From Chitiniphilus shinanonensis DSM 23277 (GTDB lineage Bacteria; Pseudomonadota; Gammaproteobacteria; Burkholderiales; Chitinibacteraceae), in the NCBI RefSeq assembly GCF_000374805.1, contig NZ_KB895335.1:124001-188000 (forward strand): a stretch of DNA of 64,000 nucleotides, written 5' to 3'. The position numbers were made by a program, and so were the translations under genes. Shown one piece after another: positions 47,901 to 55,599 of this stretch. The first letter of the stretch is position 1. Every line of letters starts with the position of its first letter. Under the pieces are notes generated by a model. The model was not told where the DNA came from. It did not search any database and worked only from the letters and a program-made list of their open reading frames with translations.

Positions 47901-49669
47901 TGCGCGCCGACCCGTCGCCGGTGGGCAACGGCAGCGTGCGCTTCACCGTGACCTTCTCCGAGGACGTCGGCGGCGTGGACGCGGCCGACTTCTCGCTGGC
48001 CGCCACCGGCAGCGCCAGCGGCACCATCGGCGCCGTCACCCAGCTGGACGCCCACACCTACGTGGTGCAGGTGGACGGCATCGCCGGCGACGGCACGCTC
48101 GGCCTGAACCTCAAGGCCAGCGGCACCGGCATCGCCGACCTCGCCGGCAACGCCCTGGCCGGCGGCCTGACCGGCCAGCGCTACGCGGTGGACGGCACCG
48201 CGCCCGCCATCCTCGACGTGACCGTGCCCAACAACGGCGCCTACAACGCCGGCGACGTGCTCACCTTCACTGTCAACGTCTCCGAGGCCACCGTGGTCGA
48301 AACCGCCGGCGGCACTCCGCGCCTGGTGCTCGACGTGGGCGGCCAGACCGCCTACGCCGACTACGTGTCGGGCAGCGGCGGCACCGCGCTGCTGTTCCGC
48401 TACGTGGTCGGCGCCGGGCAGAACGACGCCGACGGTCCCACCGTGGTGGCACTCGACACCAACGGCGGCAGCCTGCACGACACCGCCGGCAACGCGCTCG
48501 ACACCGCCGTGTCCGGCGTCGGCAATACTAGCGGCATCGTCATCGACACCACCCCGCCCGCCGCCACCGGCATCGTGCGGGTGGACGCCTCGCCGGTGAC
48601 CGGCAGCACCGTGCACTACACCGTCACCTTCTCCGAGTCGGTATACGGCCTGGATGCCGGCGACTTCAGCGTCACCACCACCGGCAGCGCCAAGGGCCAG
48701 GTGCAATCGGTCACCCAGGTGGACGCCACCACCTGGACCGTCACCATCGGCAACCTGGGCGGCTCCGGCCAGCTGGGACTGACGCTGAACGCCAGCGGCA
48801 GCGGCATCTCCGACCGCGCCGGCAACAACCTCGCCGGCAACGCCCAGGGCGACAGCTACGAGTTGACGCAGAACCTGGTGCCCACCCCGGCCCCCGTGCC
48901 GGCCCCGGCCCCGGTGCCCGCGCCCTACGTGCCGACCTACTTCGTCCCCACCGCCCCGCCGGTCACCCTCAACCCCATCGACGGCAGCGGCATGCTGGTG
49001 GACGCCCCCACCCTCAACCCCACCGGCGGCGGCGCCGGGCTGAGCCTGGTGGCGCTGACCGGCAACCCGTTCGTAGTGGACCCGCTGGGCAGCGGCAACA
49101 CCACCTTCGCCCCGAGCGAATCGCGTAGCGGCTTCATCGAGCTGGGCGGTGGCAGCGGCACCGGCCTGCAAGCCATGCCCGACATCGGCGAATTCTCGGT
49201 GCAGGCCGGCGAGCGCGTCAGCATCGCCCTGCCGGCCTCGACCTTCACCCACAGCGAAAAGGGCGTGGAGATCAGCGTCGAAGTGCGCCTGGCCGACGGC
49301 CGCCCGCTACCCAACTGGCTGAAGTTCGACCCGGTGACCGGCACCCTGAGCGGCCAGCCGCCCAAGGGCCTGAACCAGAAACTGGTGATCGAAGTGATCG
49401 CCCGCGACAACAAAGGCAACCGCGCCAGCAGCCACCTCGACCTGACGGTGAAGAGCGACGCCCAGCGCGGCGCCGACGCGGGCCACGCGCCGGTGCAGGT
49501 GGCCAGCGTGGACGCCGCCCACTGGGCGGCCCTGGCCGGCGGCGAGGCCCCGGCCGGCAAGCAGGCGCTGGCGCAGCAGTTCGACCAGTTCGGCCGCCCG
49601 GCCCGCCAGGCCGCCGCCGATGCGCTGTTGCATCACCTGCAACACAGTCGGGAGGTGGTGGATGCGTGA
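41969..49669 (+). CDS. Giant repetitive surface/exported protein: LEPR-type motif, DUF4347, beta-helix, cadherin- and Ig-like repeats
   Basis: 2,566 residues; AAGGAG 6 bp before the ATG. There is no classical signal peptide. The N-terminus has an ALEPRIMFDGAAV motif (about 27-39), then a DUF4347 domain (about 85-250; ILAHGYSGDLWLG, DILIYACNTADG). Next comes a beta-helix segment with long Gly runs (about 260-600), then about seven cadherin-like repeats joined by VNDAP motifs (about 605-1730). Then Ig-like repeats with YVSGSG.. and VVGAGQ motifs (about 1730-2300), a PAPVPAP linker, and a putative Ig domain (about 2410-2505) before a short C-terminal tail. No RTX nonapeptides are seen. Probably an adhesin or biofilm matrix protein exported by the genes downstream. 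Confidence 0.9.
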   Translation: MWWTKRNSTQDTTGQRRPTTGSSLILALEPRIMFDGAAVATAIDRPHEAPTHDTRSDPASTGDGADHSAVAPAAVLPPQAEPAGRNVLFVDARVKDADKLLADLKPNTEVVYLRADQDGLTQMNTYLAGHPGAQSVQILAHGYSGDLWLGSSYLSAENLNTYSDSLARLGQNMAQGGDILIYACNTADGARGSAFVDALAAGTGRDIAASSNRTGAGSDWVLEVTRGSIESTSVLSAQAEHGYQYNLATITVTSSADSGVGTLRNAIASAITGDTITFSSGMTVSLTTGELVITKNLTIDGDINNDGVADVTLDANYRSRVLQVQAGSNVMLDGLVITRGLVSGNGGDAGNGLAAAGAFGGGIWNAGTLTLLNTSVTANAAAGGGGGGGNFAYDGGGGGGGGALGGGIGGRGGESGVSHNLGGSGSANQGGRGGADSAFPGMGGQGGTGVGGAGGSYLGYSTGGTGGTATNGSISIGGGGGGLGTDATGGAGGSAAGGIYNAVGGTINVIGNSIISNNLGAGGGGGGGGAGGSLGNQNGGAGGRGVGAVWNKGTFNITAANNAAMTGNGAGSGAGGQELGTGSPGPSPAAVTGIYNDGGALNTSYVPNAPPVLGGLQGDSVTFTEGDSARLIDLGSNATVSDGDSADFNGGSVRVSITTNRVTAEDLLSIRNQGTGAGQIGVSGSTITYGGVAIGTFTGGSGSNDLVITFNSASATPAAVEALLHNLVYDNSNVDNPTASARTLSVTVYDGDSYTTTTNTVTVNVVAVNDAPTLSPANSNASYTEGGSAAVLSGSLTLADVDSTTFQGATVTVSDFRTGDVLSVGAPNGFTVSYDSGTGVLTLSGGGSQAALQAALRSITYSSTSDDPTAGGSDTTRQINFTVTDSGGATSTAVTAQVAVTGVNDAPTLSGGPYTWAGTNEDTTSSAVTVATLLGSTTHADPDGPGSGIAITGSSGGGAWEYSTDGVNWTGVGAVSNSAALLLSSTTQLRFVPDGANGSAAGLTFRAWDQSAGTASTNGTRNTADTSTNGGSAAYSTGTAQASLTVSSVNDAPVLTPVGPTLTGLTDSDTNNPGVAVSSFLTGHVTDADTGAVQGIALTGLTSGTGTWQYSTNGGASWQNVGAVSDASALLLRSGDRVRFVPDGVNGGDVSLTYHAWDQSGATAGQQGTKVDASATGGANPFSAASDTATLHVTAIDDAPVVTASGGAAAFVEGNNVTSTPVVIDSGLTVTDSDSPLLSSATVAISGNFLGSQDVLAFTNNPATMGDIVASYDSGTGILTLTSAAGASAAQWQAALRSVTYSNSSDTPSSLDRTITFKVNDGNSDSSGANRTVTVAATNDAPTVSMPASLTAAEDTATAITGISFADADAGSASVTVTLSVGSGTLSATSGGGVTIGGTASALTLSGSIANINTFIAGGAVQFLGAANSTASVTLTAGIDDGGNSGGAAQTGSGTVTIAITAVNDAPHISAPPSIAVTEDVTTALSGISFSDVDAGPGTVSVQFSVAPGSGTLSAIGASGVTVLGSGTGTLSLSGTLSDINAFVTGGAVSYTTAANATGNVVLDVTIDDSGNTGSGGNQTDHTTVTLTVTAVNDAPVNSVPGTQSVLQDGTLVFSTGNGNALSIADVDVGGGTMRVTLTASNGLLTLGSLSGVSFLVGNGTGDGTMVFEGTLSAINNALAGLSFAPTGGYYGPASVQITTDDLGQSGSGGGQTDTDTILINVAQPNPSITGVAGGSPDGTYKVGDTVHITITYDQAVTVSGGVPTLLLETGAIDRSAVYVSGSGTDTLTFAYVVQAGDRSSDLDYVGSAALSLNGASIASVSLGNPAFTTLPAPGAVDSLGANAALVIDGVAPTVVSVTAPPAGTYIAGQPLDFVVNYSEAVVVDTSGGTPRIAITLDSGTVYAEYLSGSGSSALTFRLVVGAGQSDTNGVALGGSVTANGGLVRDLAGNAHVPGLNGLPNTSAVRVDAVAPGATAIVRADPSPVGNGSVRFTVTFSEDVGGVDAADFSLAATGSASGTIGAVTQLDAHTYVVQVDGIAGDGTLGLNLKASGTGIADLAGNALAGGLTGQRYAVDGTAPAILDVTVPNNGAYNAGDVLTFTVNVSEATVVETAGGTPRLVLDVGGQTAYADYVSGSGGTALLFRYVVGAGQNDADGPTVVALDTNGGSLHDTAGNALDTAVSGVGNTSGIVIDTTPPAATGIVRVDASPVTGSTVHYTVTFSESVYGLDAGDFSVTTTGSAKGQVQSVTQVDATTWTVTIGNLGGSGQLGLTLNASGSGISDRAGNNLAGNAQGDSYELTQNLVPTPAPVPAPAPVPAPYVPTYFVPTAPPVTLNPIDGSGMLVDAPTLNPTGGGAGLSLVALTGNPFVVDPLGSGNTTFAPSESRSGFIELGGGSGTGLQAMPDIGEFSVQAGERVSIALPASTFTHSEKGVEISVEVRLADGRPLPNWLKFDPVTGTLSGQPPKGLNQKLVIEVIARDNKGNRASSHLDLTVKSDAQRGADAGHAPVQVASVDAAHWAALAGGEAPAGKQALAQQFDQFGRPARQAAADALLHHLQHSREVVDA
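43115..43174 (+). repeat. GGC triplet microsatellites inside the giant gene
   Basis: Runs of seven (43115-43135) and eight (43151-43174) GGC codons encode poly-Gly in the beta-helix region. Shorter GGC runs recur to about 43600. Slippage in these would change length in frame. Confidence 0.85.
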
Positions 49670-49689
49670 GGGGGGGAGGCAAGCCTTGG

Positions 49690-50350
49690 GCGGCTTGGTT
49701 GGGGTTGGGGTTGGGGTTGGGGTTGCAACTGCAACTGCGACTGCAACTGCAAAGGCTTTTAACCGCCTAGCGCCTGCGGCGCGGTTGATTGACGCCCTCT
49801 ACCGCCGTGCGGGCGGGTTCATTTCTTTTGCTTCTCCAAAAGAAACGAACCAAAGAAAAGGAGCCCCGCGTCTGCGCCCCTCCGGGGTTCCCTGCGTCGG
49901 TCGCGAGCCTAAGGTCTCGCTCCACTCCTCGGCGCTACGTAACGGGAGGAACCCCCGTTGGGTGCGGCGGGAAGTTGGAAAAAGCAAACACCCGCTTGTA
50001 CTTTTGGGTCGGCAAAAGGCGCGCGCGCGTCTGCTGGCCGTCGCACACGTCCCCCCTTCCCTTCAAGGGGAGGGGCCGGGGGTGAGGATGGTCTGCCCGG
50101 GGCCCCTCAGCAGCGCCGAGCAGAGGACAAGCGGGGCGGGGTTTCGGCGAGGACTGTCTGAGGGCGCGCAGCGCCCGAGTTTCGCAGCCGCCGACCCGAT
50201 TGTCCGGCGCGAGGGAATCCCGGCAACGCCGGGACGCGTATGCGGGGCGGCCTTTTCTTTGGTTCGTTTCTTTTGGCCGCGCAAAAGAAATGAACCCGCC
50301 CGCACGGCGGCAGAGGGCGTCAAACACCGCGCCGCAGGCGCTAGGCGTTT
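49690..50350 (+). repeat. ~600-bp palindromic element, copy 1 (forward)
   Basis: After GGTTGG and GCAACT hexamer tracts (49698-49755), terminal inverted repeats of about 110 bp (49755-49867 and 50242-50350) flank a core of about 375 bp. The TIRs contain AAAAGAAACGAACCAAAG and the GCGCCTGCGGCGCGGTT block. The core shows no transposase; the open frames inside it are compositional. It fills most of the gap between the giant gene and the TolC gene. An inverted copy lies at 54.86-55.45 kb. Confidence 0.9.
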
Positions 50351-50567
50351 AGGGGTTGGGGTTCAGGCCCGCCCGGTCGCGAAGGGCGTCAATCAACCGC
50401 GCCGCAGGCGCTCGGCGTTTCAGAAGTTGAAGTTGCCGTGCAGTCTGCCCAGCCACGAAGGGCACCAAACAACCCGCGCAGCAGACGCTCGGCGTTTAGA
50501 GGTTGGGGTTAAAGCCCGCCCGGCCGCCAGGAACATAAAGAAAGCCACACCGCAAGCGCTGGGTGTT
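50285..50567 (+). repeat. 70-77-bp tandem units at the right end of the 600-bp element
   Basis: The outer TIR block (CCCGCCCG... to GCCGCAGGCGCTCGGCGTTT) is repeated about four times, with the GGCGTTT end at 50344, 50414, 50491 and, degenerate, 50561. The remaining part to the TolC gene (50568-50728) has no recognised feature besides its ribosome binding site. Confidence 0.75.
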
Positions 50568-50728
50568 CCGGATATTGGGTCCGAAGCCGGCAGCAACATA
50601 TCAGCCCAACCCCCGCCCTCCAGCACCTGACAGCCATCGACCACGAACACCACAAACAGCAACAAAAAAACCAAGAACACGCTCGGGGCGTCACCGCCCC
50701 CTCACCCCACACCAGAAAGGACATCACC

Positions 50729-52228
50729 TTGCAGCAGCCCCGCTTCCGCCGCGTCACGCTCGCGGCCCTGGTATCCGCCGCCCTGCTCGCCGGCTGCGCC
50801 GTCAGCCCCACCCCCATCCCGCTGGAAGAACGCCAGGCCGACCTCGCCCGCCAGCGCAGCGACATGTTCGCCGACCAGGAACCGATCCAGGGCGAAGTCA
50901 CCCTGGAAGACGCCATGGCGCGCGCCCTCAAGTACAACCTCGACCATCGGCTCAAGCTGATGGAAGAAGCCCTGGCGCAGCGCCAGCTCGACCTGGCGCG
51001 CTGGGACATGCTGCCCAAGCTGACCGCCGACGCCGGCTACTTCTGGCGCAACAACGAACTGGCGTCGTCGTCCAAGGACTACGTCACCGGCGAACAATCG
51101 CTGGTGCCGTCCACCTCGTCCGACCGCATCCACGACACCGCCGACCTCACCCTGTCGTGGAACGTGCTGGACTTCGGCGTCAGCTACTACACCGCGCAAC
51201 AGCAGGCCGACCGCGTGCTGGTGATGGGCGAGCGCCGCCGCAAGGTGGTGCACCTGATGATGCAGCAGGTGCGCCAGGCCTATTGGCAGGCGCTGGGCGC
51301 GCAGCAGCTCGACAACAAGGTCGAGCCCATCCTCAAGCTGGCGCAGCAGGCGCTGGACGATTCGCGCAAGATCGAGAAGGAAAAGCTCCAGCCGCCGCTG
51401 GACACCCTCAACTACCAGCGCCAGCTGCTGGACATCCTGCGCCAGCTGGAATCGGTGCGCGACGAACTGGCGCAGGCCAAGCCGCGCCTGGCGTCGATCA
51501 TGAACGTGGCGCCGGGCACGCCGTTGCAACTGTCGGTGCCGTCGGACTTCGCCACCCCGGTGCTGCCGGTGCAGCCCGAGCAGATGGAAGAAACCGCGCT
51601 GCTGCATCGGCCCGAGCTGGTCGAGGCCGGCTACAACGAGCGCATCGGCCTGCTGGAGACCAAGAAGGCGATGGCCAAGCTGTTGCCGGGCCTGAACATC
51701 GAATTCGGCAGCAACTACGACAGCGACAGCTACCTGGTGAACCAGAGCTGGCGCGACCTGGGCCTGCGCGTGAGCTGGAACCTGATGAACCTGCTCAACT
51801 ACAAGAACATCCGCGGCACCGCCCAGGCGCAATACGAAGTGGCGCGGCAGCAGCACCTGGCGCTGAACATGGCCGTGCTGACTCAGGTGCACGTCGCCTA
51901 CCGCGACTACCAGGGCCGCAAGCGCCAGTTCGAGTTGTCCGACGAGATGAACGACGTCGACCAGCGCATCCTCACCCACACCCGCAACGCCGCGCGCGCC
52001 GACGCCCAGGGCAAGCTGTCCGAGATCCGCGCCCAGGCCAGCGCGGTGATGTCCGAGCTGCGGCTGTACCAGAGCTTCGGCGCGATGCAGAACGCCTACG
52101 GCCAGATGCTGGCCACGCTGGGCGTCGACCCGCTGCCCGAGGAAGTGCGCGCGCACGATCTGGCCACACTGCGCAGCGCGATTGCCCAGCGTGAGCGGGA
52201 GCCGGTGGTTCAAGCGAAGCCTCAGTGA
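50729..52228 (+). CDS. TolC-family outer membrane efflux lipoprotein
   Basis: 499 residues from a TTG start, 8 bp after AGAAAGGA. The signal peptide ends in lipobox LLAGC (Cys at 22). Two TolC repeats of long coiled-coil helices follow, with LSWNVLDFGVSYY and VSWNLMNLLNYKN at the repeat junctions where OEP proteins have their beta strands. It would form the outer-membrane channel of the export system. It is the first accessory gene downstream of the giant protein. Confidence 0.93.
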   Translation: MQQPRFRRVTLAALVSAALLAGCAVSPTPIPLEERQADLARQRSDMFADQEPIQGEVTLEDAMARALKYNLDHRLKLMEEALAQRQLDLARWDMLPKLTADAGYFWRNNELASSSKDYVTGEQSLVPSTSSDRIHDTADLTLSWNVLDFGVSYYTAQQQADRVLVMGERRRKVVHLMMQQVRQAYWQALGAQQLDNKVEPILKLAQQALDDSRKIEKEKLQPPLDTLNYQRQLLDILRQLESVRDELAQAKPRLASIMNVAPGTPLQLSVPSDFATPVLPVQPEQMEETALLHRPELVEAGYNERIGLLETKKAMAKLLPGLNIEFGSNYDSDSYLVNQSWRDLGLRVSWNLMNLLNYKNIRGTAQAQYEVARQQHLALNMAVLTQVHVAYRDYQGRKRQFELSDEMNDVDQRILTHTRNAARADAQGKLSEIRAQASAVMSELRLYQSFGAMQNAYGQMLATLGVDPLPEEVRAHDLATLRSAIAQREREPVVQAKPQ

Positions 52229-52247
52229 TCAACCGATCAGTTTCAAG

Positions 52248-52363
52248 CCCCCGGCAAAGCCGGGCGCGCGCCGGCTGCGGAATGCCGGCAACGGCTCCCT
52301 CTTACTTCATTCCACTCCCCCCGCCCTCTCCGCCGCGAGGGAGCCTCGCTGTGCTCGGGGGAG
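52248..52363 (+). repeat. Single unit of the CCCGGC(C/A)AAGCCGGG repeat
   Basis: CCCCCGGCAAAGCCGGG at 52248, a 50-bp middle with ATGCCGGCAAC, then CCCCCCGCCCTC and CGCCGCGAGGGAGCCTCGCT. Same order as the array at 37.9 kb. It fills the TolC-adaptor gap. Confidence 0.85.
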
Positions 52364-52418
52364 ACTTCGGTAATGTTGGTTGGATCAGCTTTTTCAAGCG
52401 CTTAGCAGGCATCAATCG

Positions 52419-53234
52419 ATGATCGACATGTTGTACGCGCGCCCGGTGGGCGCGCTTCTGGCAGCCATCCTGGCAGCCTCCGTGCAGGCCGCCCCCACCG
52501 CCGTCCCCGCCAAGCCGGCCGCCAAACCGACCGTCGCGCCCGCCGCACCCGGCAACTTCGCCGGCGCCGACAAGGACGGCCGCATCCGCACCCAGTTGGT
52601 GGCACGCGAATCGGTGGTGATCTCCAGCGAGATCAACGCCAAGATCGCCCGCCTGCCGTGGAAGGAAGGCGACAGCTTCCGCGCCGGGCAGGCGCTGGTG
52701 ACCTTCGACTGCTCGCTGTTCCAGGCGCAGCTGCGCAAGGCCGAAGCCACCCACGAGGCCGCGCGCAAGCTGCTGGACACCAACCGCCGCCTGGCCGAGC
52801 TGAACTCGGTGGGCAAGCTGGAGGTGGAACAGGCCGAAGCCAAGGTCAAGGAGGCCGCCGCCGAGACCGCCTACATGCGCACCACGGTGGGCAAATGCAC
52901 CATTCCCGCGCCGTTCAACGGCCGCGTCGCCAAGCGGGTGGCGTCGTCGTACGAGTTCGTCACCTCCGGCAAGCCGCTGCTGGAGATCGTCGACACCGGC
53001 GCGCTGGAATTGCAGATGATCGTGCCGTCCAAGTGGCTGGCGCGGATCAAGGTGGGCACCCCGTTCACCGTGCAGGTGGACGAGCTGAACCAGTCGTATC
53101 CGGCGCAGGTGCTGCGCATCGGCGCACGCATCGACCCGGTGAGCCAGACGATTTCCATCACCGGGCGCATCACCGGCAACCATCCGGATCTGTTGCCGGG
53201 CATGAGCGGTTGGGCGGGGGCGTTCGCCCAGTGA
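52419..53234 (+). CDS. Short RND/HlyD-type periplasmic adaptor
   Basis: 271 residues. The signal peptide (1-26, ending SVQAA) is followed by an Ala/Pro-rich linker, then a lipoyl half-motif (VVISSEINAKIARLPWKEGD), a short helical hairpin, the second half-lipoyl (KCTIPAPFNGRVAKR) and a beta-barrel domain. It lacks the membrane-proximal extension of classic RND adaptors. It would bridge inner-membrane parts to the TolC-like channel. The ATG at 52419 gives the cleanest signal peptide; other in-frame Mets lie at 52380 and 52428. Confidence 0.9.
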   Translation: MIDMLYARPVGALLAAILAASVQAAPTAVPAKPAAKPTVAPAAPGNFAGADKDGRIRTQLVARESVVISSEINAKIARLPWKEGDSFRAGQALVTFDCSLFQAQLRKAEATHEAARKLLDTNRRLAELNSVGKLEVEQAEAKVKEAAAETAYMRTTVGKCTIPAPFNGRVAKRVASSYEFVTSGKPLLEIVDTGALELQMIVPSKWLARIKVGTPFTVQVDELNQSYPAQVLRIGARIDPVSQTISITGRITGNHPDLLPGMSGWAGAFAQ

Positions 53235-53271
53235 AACGATGAACACTCGCTGCCCATGGCACCACATCGGG

Positions 53272-53386
53272 CCCCCGGCAAAGCCGGGCGCTCGATGTAT
53301 CGGACATGCCAACATGGGCTCACTCTTGTTCCACTCCTCCTCCCCCCGCCCTCGCCGCCGCGAGGGAGCCTCGCTGCGCTCGGGGT
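53272..53386 (+). repeat. Single unit of the CCCGGC(C/A)AAGCCGGG repeat
   Basis: CCCCCGGCAAAGCCGGG at 53272, a 50-bp middle with ATGCCAACA, then CCCCCCGCCCTCGCCGCCGC and GAGGGAGCCTCGCTGCGCTC. It fills the gap between the adaptor and the GAF-HlyD gene. Confidence 0.85.
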
Positions 53387-53429
53387 GGTTTCCTGTAACG
53401 CTTGCTGAACAACCGCAATTCGCCTTCCC

Positions 53430-54779
53430 ATGAACCTGCAACCGCCGCAACCGCCCGCGCCCGCCGTCGGCGCGCTGCTGACCCTGGTGCAACTGGCGCG
53501 CCGTGCGCGCGAGGCGGCCAGTGCCGAGGCGCTGGGCTTCGTCATGGTCAACGAGACGCTGTCGCTGGTGCCGTATCGCCAGGCCGTGTACTGGTCCAGC
53601 GCCGGGCTGGGCCACGTGGCGGCGGTGTCGGGCCTGCCGCAGACCGATCCCAACGCGCCCTACCTGCAATGGCTGGCCCCGCTGTGCCGCGCCTTGCAAA
53701 AGCAGCACAGCGCGCCCGCGCCGCTGGAGGCCGCCAGCGCCCCCGGCGACCTGGGCGAGGACTGGGCCGACTGGCTGCCGGCGCAGGCGCTGTGGCTGCC
53801 GCTGACCGACCGCGCCGGTCAGCCCGAAGGCGGCCTGCTGTTCGCCCGCGACACCCCGTTCAGCGAGCACGAGCGAGCGGTGCTGCTGGAGCTGGCCCAC
53901 GCCTACGGCCACGCGCTGGCCGCGTTCCGTCCCGGCGCGTCGCCGCTGCAAAAGCTGAAGCGCGCCCTGCGCCCCGGCAAGCTGCAAAAGCGCCTGCTGA
54001 TCGGGCTGGCCGTGGTGTGCCTGATCCCCGTGCGGCTGACCGTACTGGCGCCGGCCGAGGTCGCCCCGCGCGAGCCGTTCCTGGTACGCGCGCCGCTGGA
54101 CGGCGTGATCGAGCGCATCTTCGTCGCCCCCAGCCAGCCCGTCGCCGCCGGCGCGCCGTTGTTCAGCCTGGACACCACCACCTTGCAAAGCCGCCGCGCC
54201 GTGGCGCAACGCGCCTACGACACCGCGCTGGAGGAATACCGCCAGTCGGCGCAACTGGCCGTCACCGAGGACGACGGCCGGCTGAAGATGGCGCAAAGCC
54301 GCGGCGAGCTGGACCAGCGCGCGCTGGAACTGGAATACACCGCCGAACAGCTGGACCGGGTGCAGGTAAAGGCCGAGCGCGCCGGCGTGGCCGTGTTCGG
54401 CGACGTGAACGACTGGCAGGGCAAGGCCGTGACCATCGGCGAGAAGGTGATGCTGCTGGCCGACCCCGCCAAGGTGGAACTGCTGGCGCAGATGCCCGTG
54501 GCCGAGCAGATCCACCTGAAGGTGGGCGACACCATCACCCTCTACCCCAACGCCAGCCCGACCGAATCCTACGCCGCGCGCATCGTCAGCGTGGCCTACG
54601 CCGCCGCCGAGACCGACGAAGGCGTGCTGGCCTACCGCGTGCGCGCGCAATTCCAGGACGGCGAACACCCCCGCCTCGGCCTGCGCGGCACCGCCCGCCT
54701 GCCCGGCGGCTGGGTGCCGTTCGTCTATTACGCCCTGCGGCGGCCGTTTACCTTGGCGCGGCAATGGTTGGGGTGGTGA
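53430..54779 (+). CDS. GAF domain-HlyD fusion adaptor protein
   Basis: 449 residues. A cytoplasmic GAF-like domain (about 15-170) is joined by one membrane helix (about 188-206, ending CLIPVRLTVL) to an HlyD-type periplasmic part with a lipoyl-like FLVRAPLDGVIERIFVAPSQ segment, a coiled-coil region (about 245-320) and a beta-barrel. The GAF half could sense a small ligand inside the cell. The last codons and the stop lie in GGTTGGGG repeat DNA that continues into the next element. Confidence 0.88.
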   Translation: MNLQPPQPPAPAVGALLTLVQLARRAREAASAEALGFVMVNETLSLVPYRQAVYWSSAGLGHVAAVSGLPQTDPNAPYLQWLAPLCRALQKQHSAPAPLEAASAPGDLGEDWADWLPAQALWLPLTDRAGQPEGGLLFARDTPFSEHERAVLLELAHAYGHALAAFRPGASPLQKLKRALRPGKLQKRLLIGLAVVCLIPVRLTVLAPAEVAPREPFLVRAPLDGVIERIFVAPSQPVAAGAPLFSLDTTTLQSRRAVAQRAYDTALEEYRQSAQLAVTEDDGRLKMAQSRGELDQRALELEYTAEQLDRVQVKAERAGVAVFGDVNDWQGKAVTIGEKVMLLADPAKVELLAQMPVAEQIHLKVGDTITLYPNASPTESYAARIVSVAYAAAETDEGVLAYRVRAQFQDGEHPRLGLRGTARLPGGWVPFVYYALRRPFTLARQWLGW

Positions 54780-55590
54780 GGGTGGTTGGGGTTGCAAGAG
54801 CGGTTGCAACTGCCGCTGCTGCCACTACAACGGCAACGGCAACGGCCACAGCAACGGCTTTGAACCGCCTAGCGCCTGCGGCGCGGTTACTTGACGCCCT
54901 CAACGGCCGGGCGGGCCGGTTCATTTCTTTTGCACGGCCAAAAGAAACGAACCAAAGAAAAGGCCGCCCCGCATACGCGCCCTTCGGGTTCCCTCGCGCC
55001 GGACAATCGGGGCGGCGGCTGCGAAACTCGCGCGCAAGCGCGCTCAGACAGTCCTCGCCGAAACCCCGCCCCGCTTGTCCTCTGCTCGGCGCTGCTGAGG
55101 GGCCCCGGGTAGACCATCCTCTTCCCCGGCCCCTCCCCTTGAAGGGAAGGGGTGACGCGTGCAACGGCCACCAGGCGAGCGCGCGCCTTTTGCTGACCCA
55201 AAAGCGCAAACCAGTGTTTGTTTTTTCCAAACTCCCCGCCGCACCCAACGGGGGTTCCTCCCGTTACGTGGCGCCGAGGGAGCGGAGGGAGACCCTAGGC
55301 TCCCGACCGACTGAGGGAACCCCGGAGGGGCGCAGACGCGGGGCTCCTTTTCTTTGGTTCGTTTCTTTTGGAGAAGCAAAAGAAATGAACCGGCCCGCCC
55401 GGTCGCGAAGGGCATCAAACAACCCGCGCCGCAGGCGCTCGGCGTTTAATGGGGTGGTTGTACAGGCCCGCCCGGCCGTTGAGGGCATCAAACAACCCGC
55501 GCCGCAGGCGCCAGGCGTTTCAGACGTTGCAGTTGCTGTTGAAGTTAAAGTCGCAGCTGCAACAGCAGCTAAAAACCCCGCCTCCCAGGA
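54780..55590 (-). repeat. ~600-bp palindromic element, copy 2 (inverted core)
   Basis: Terminal inverted repeats at 54856-54970 and 55340-55447 match those of copy 1. The core between them is closely similar to the reverse complement of the copy 1 core, including a CAGCAGCGCCGAGCAGAGG block and the AACGGGAGGAACCCCCGTTG block. Outer arms carry AACGGC/AACTGC hexamers (54791-54850 and 55520-55585) and a second 73-bp unit ending near 55520. It completely fills the gap before the M50 gene; no real gene is seen in it. Confidence 0.9.
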
Positions 55591-55599
55591 GCAAGCCTG

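Noticed and set aside
41921-49252. A 2,443-codon open frame antisense to the giant protein gene
   Set aside because: It mirrors the GC-rich, GGC/GCC-biased codons of the sense gene. Its product is low-complexity Gly/Ala/Val/Asp/His without domains, and the sense strand has clear domains and a ribosome binding site.
41969-49669. RTX adhesin with type I secretion signal
   Set aside because: No GGxGxD nonapeptide repeats and no typical RTX C-terminal signal; the Gly-rich runs are poly-Gly in a beta-helix region.
49620-50630. Protein-coding genes in the 600-bp elements (also 54.8-55.5 kb)
   Set aside because: Open frames exist on both strands and in several phases because of composition; none has a ribosome binding site or a recognisable domain, and they are disrupted between the two copies.
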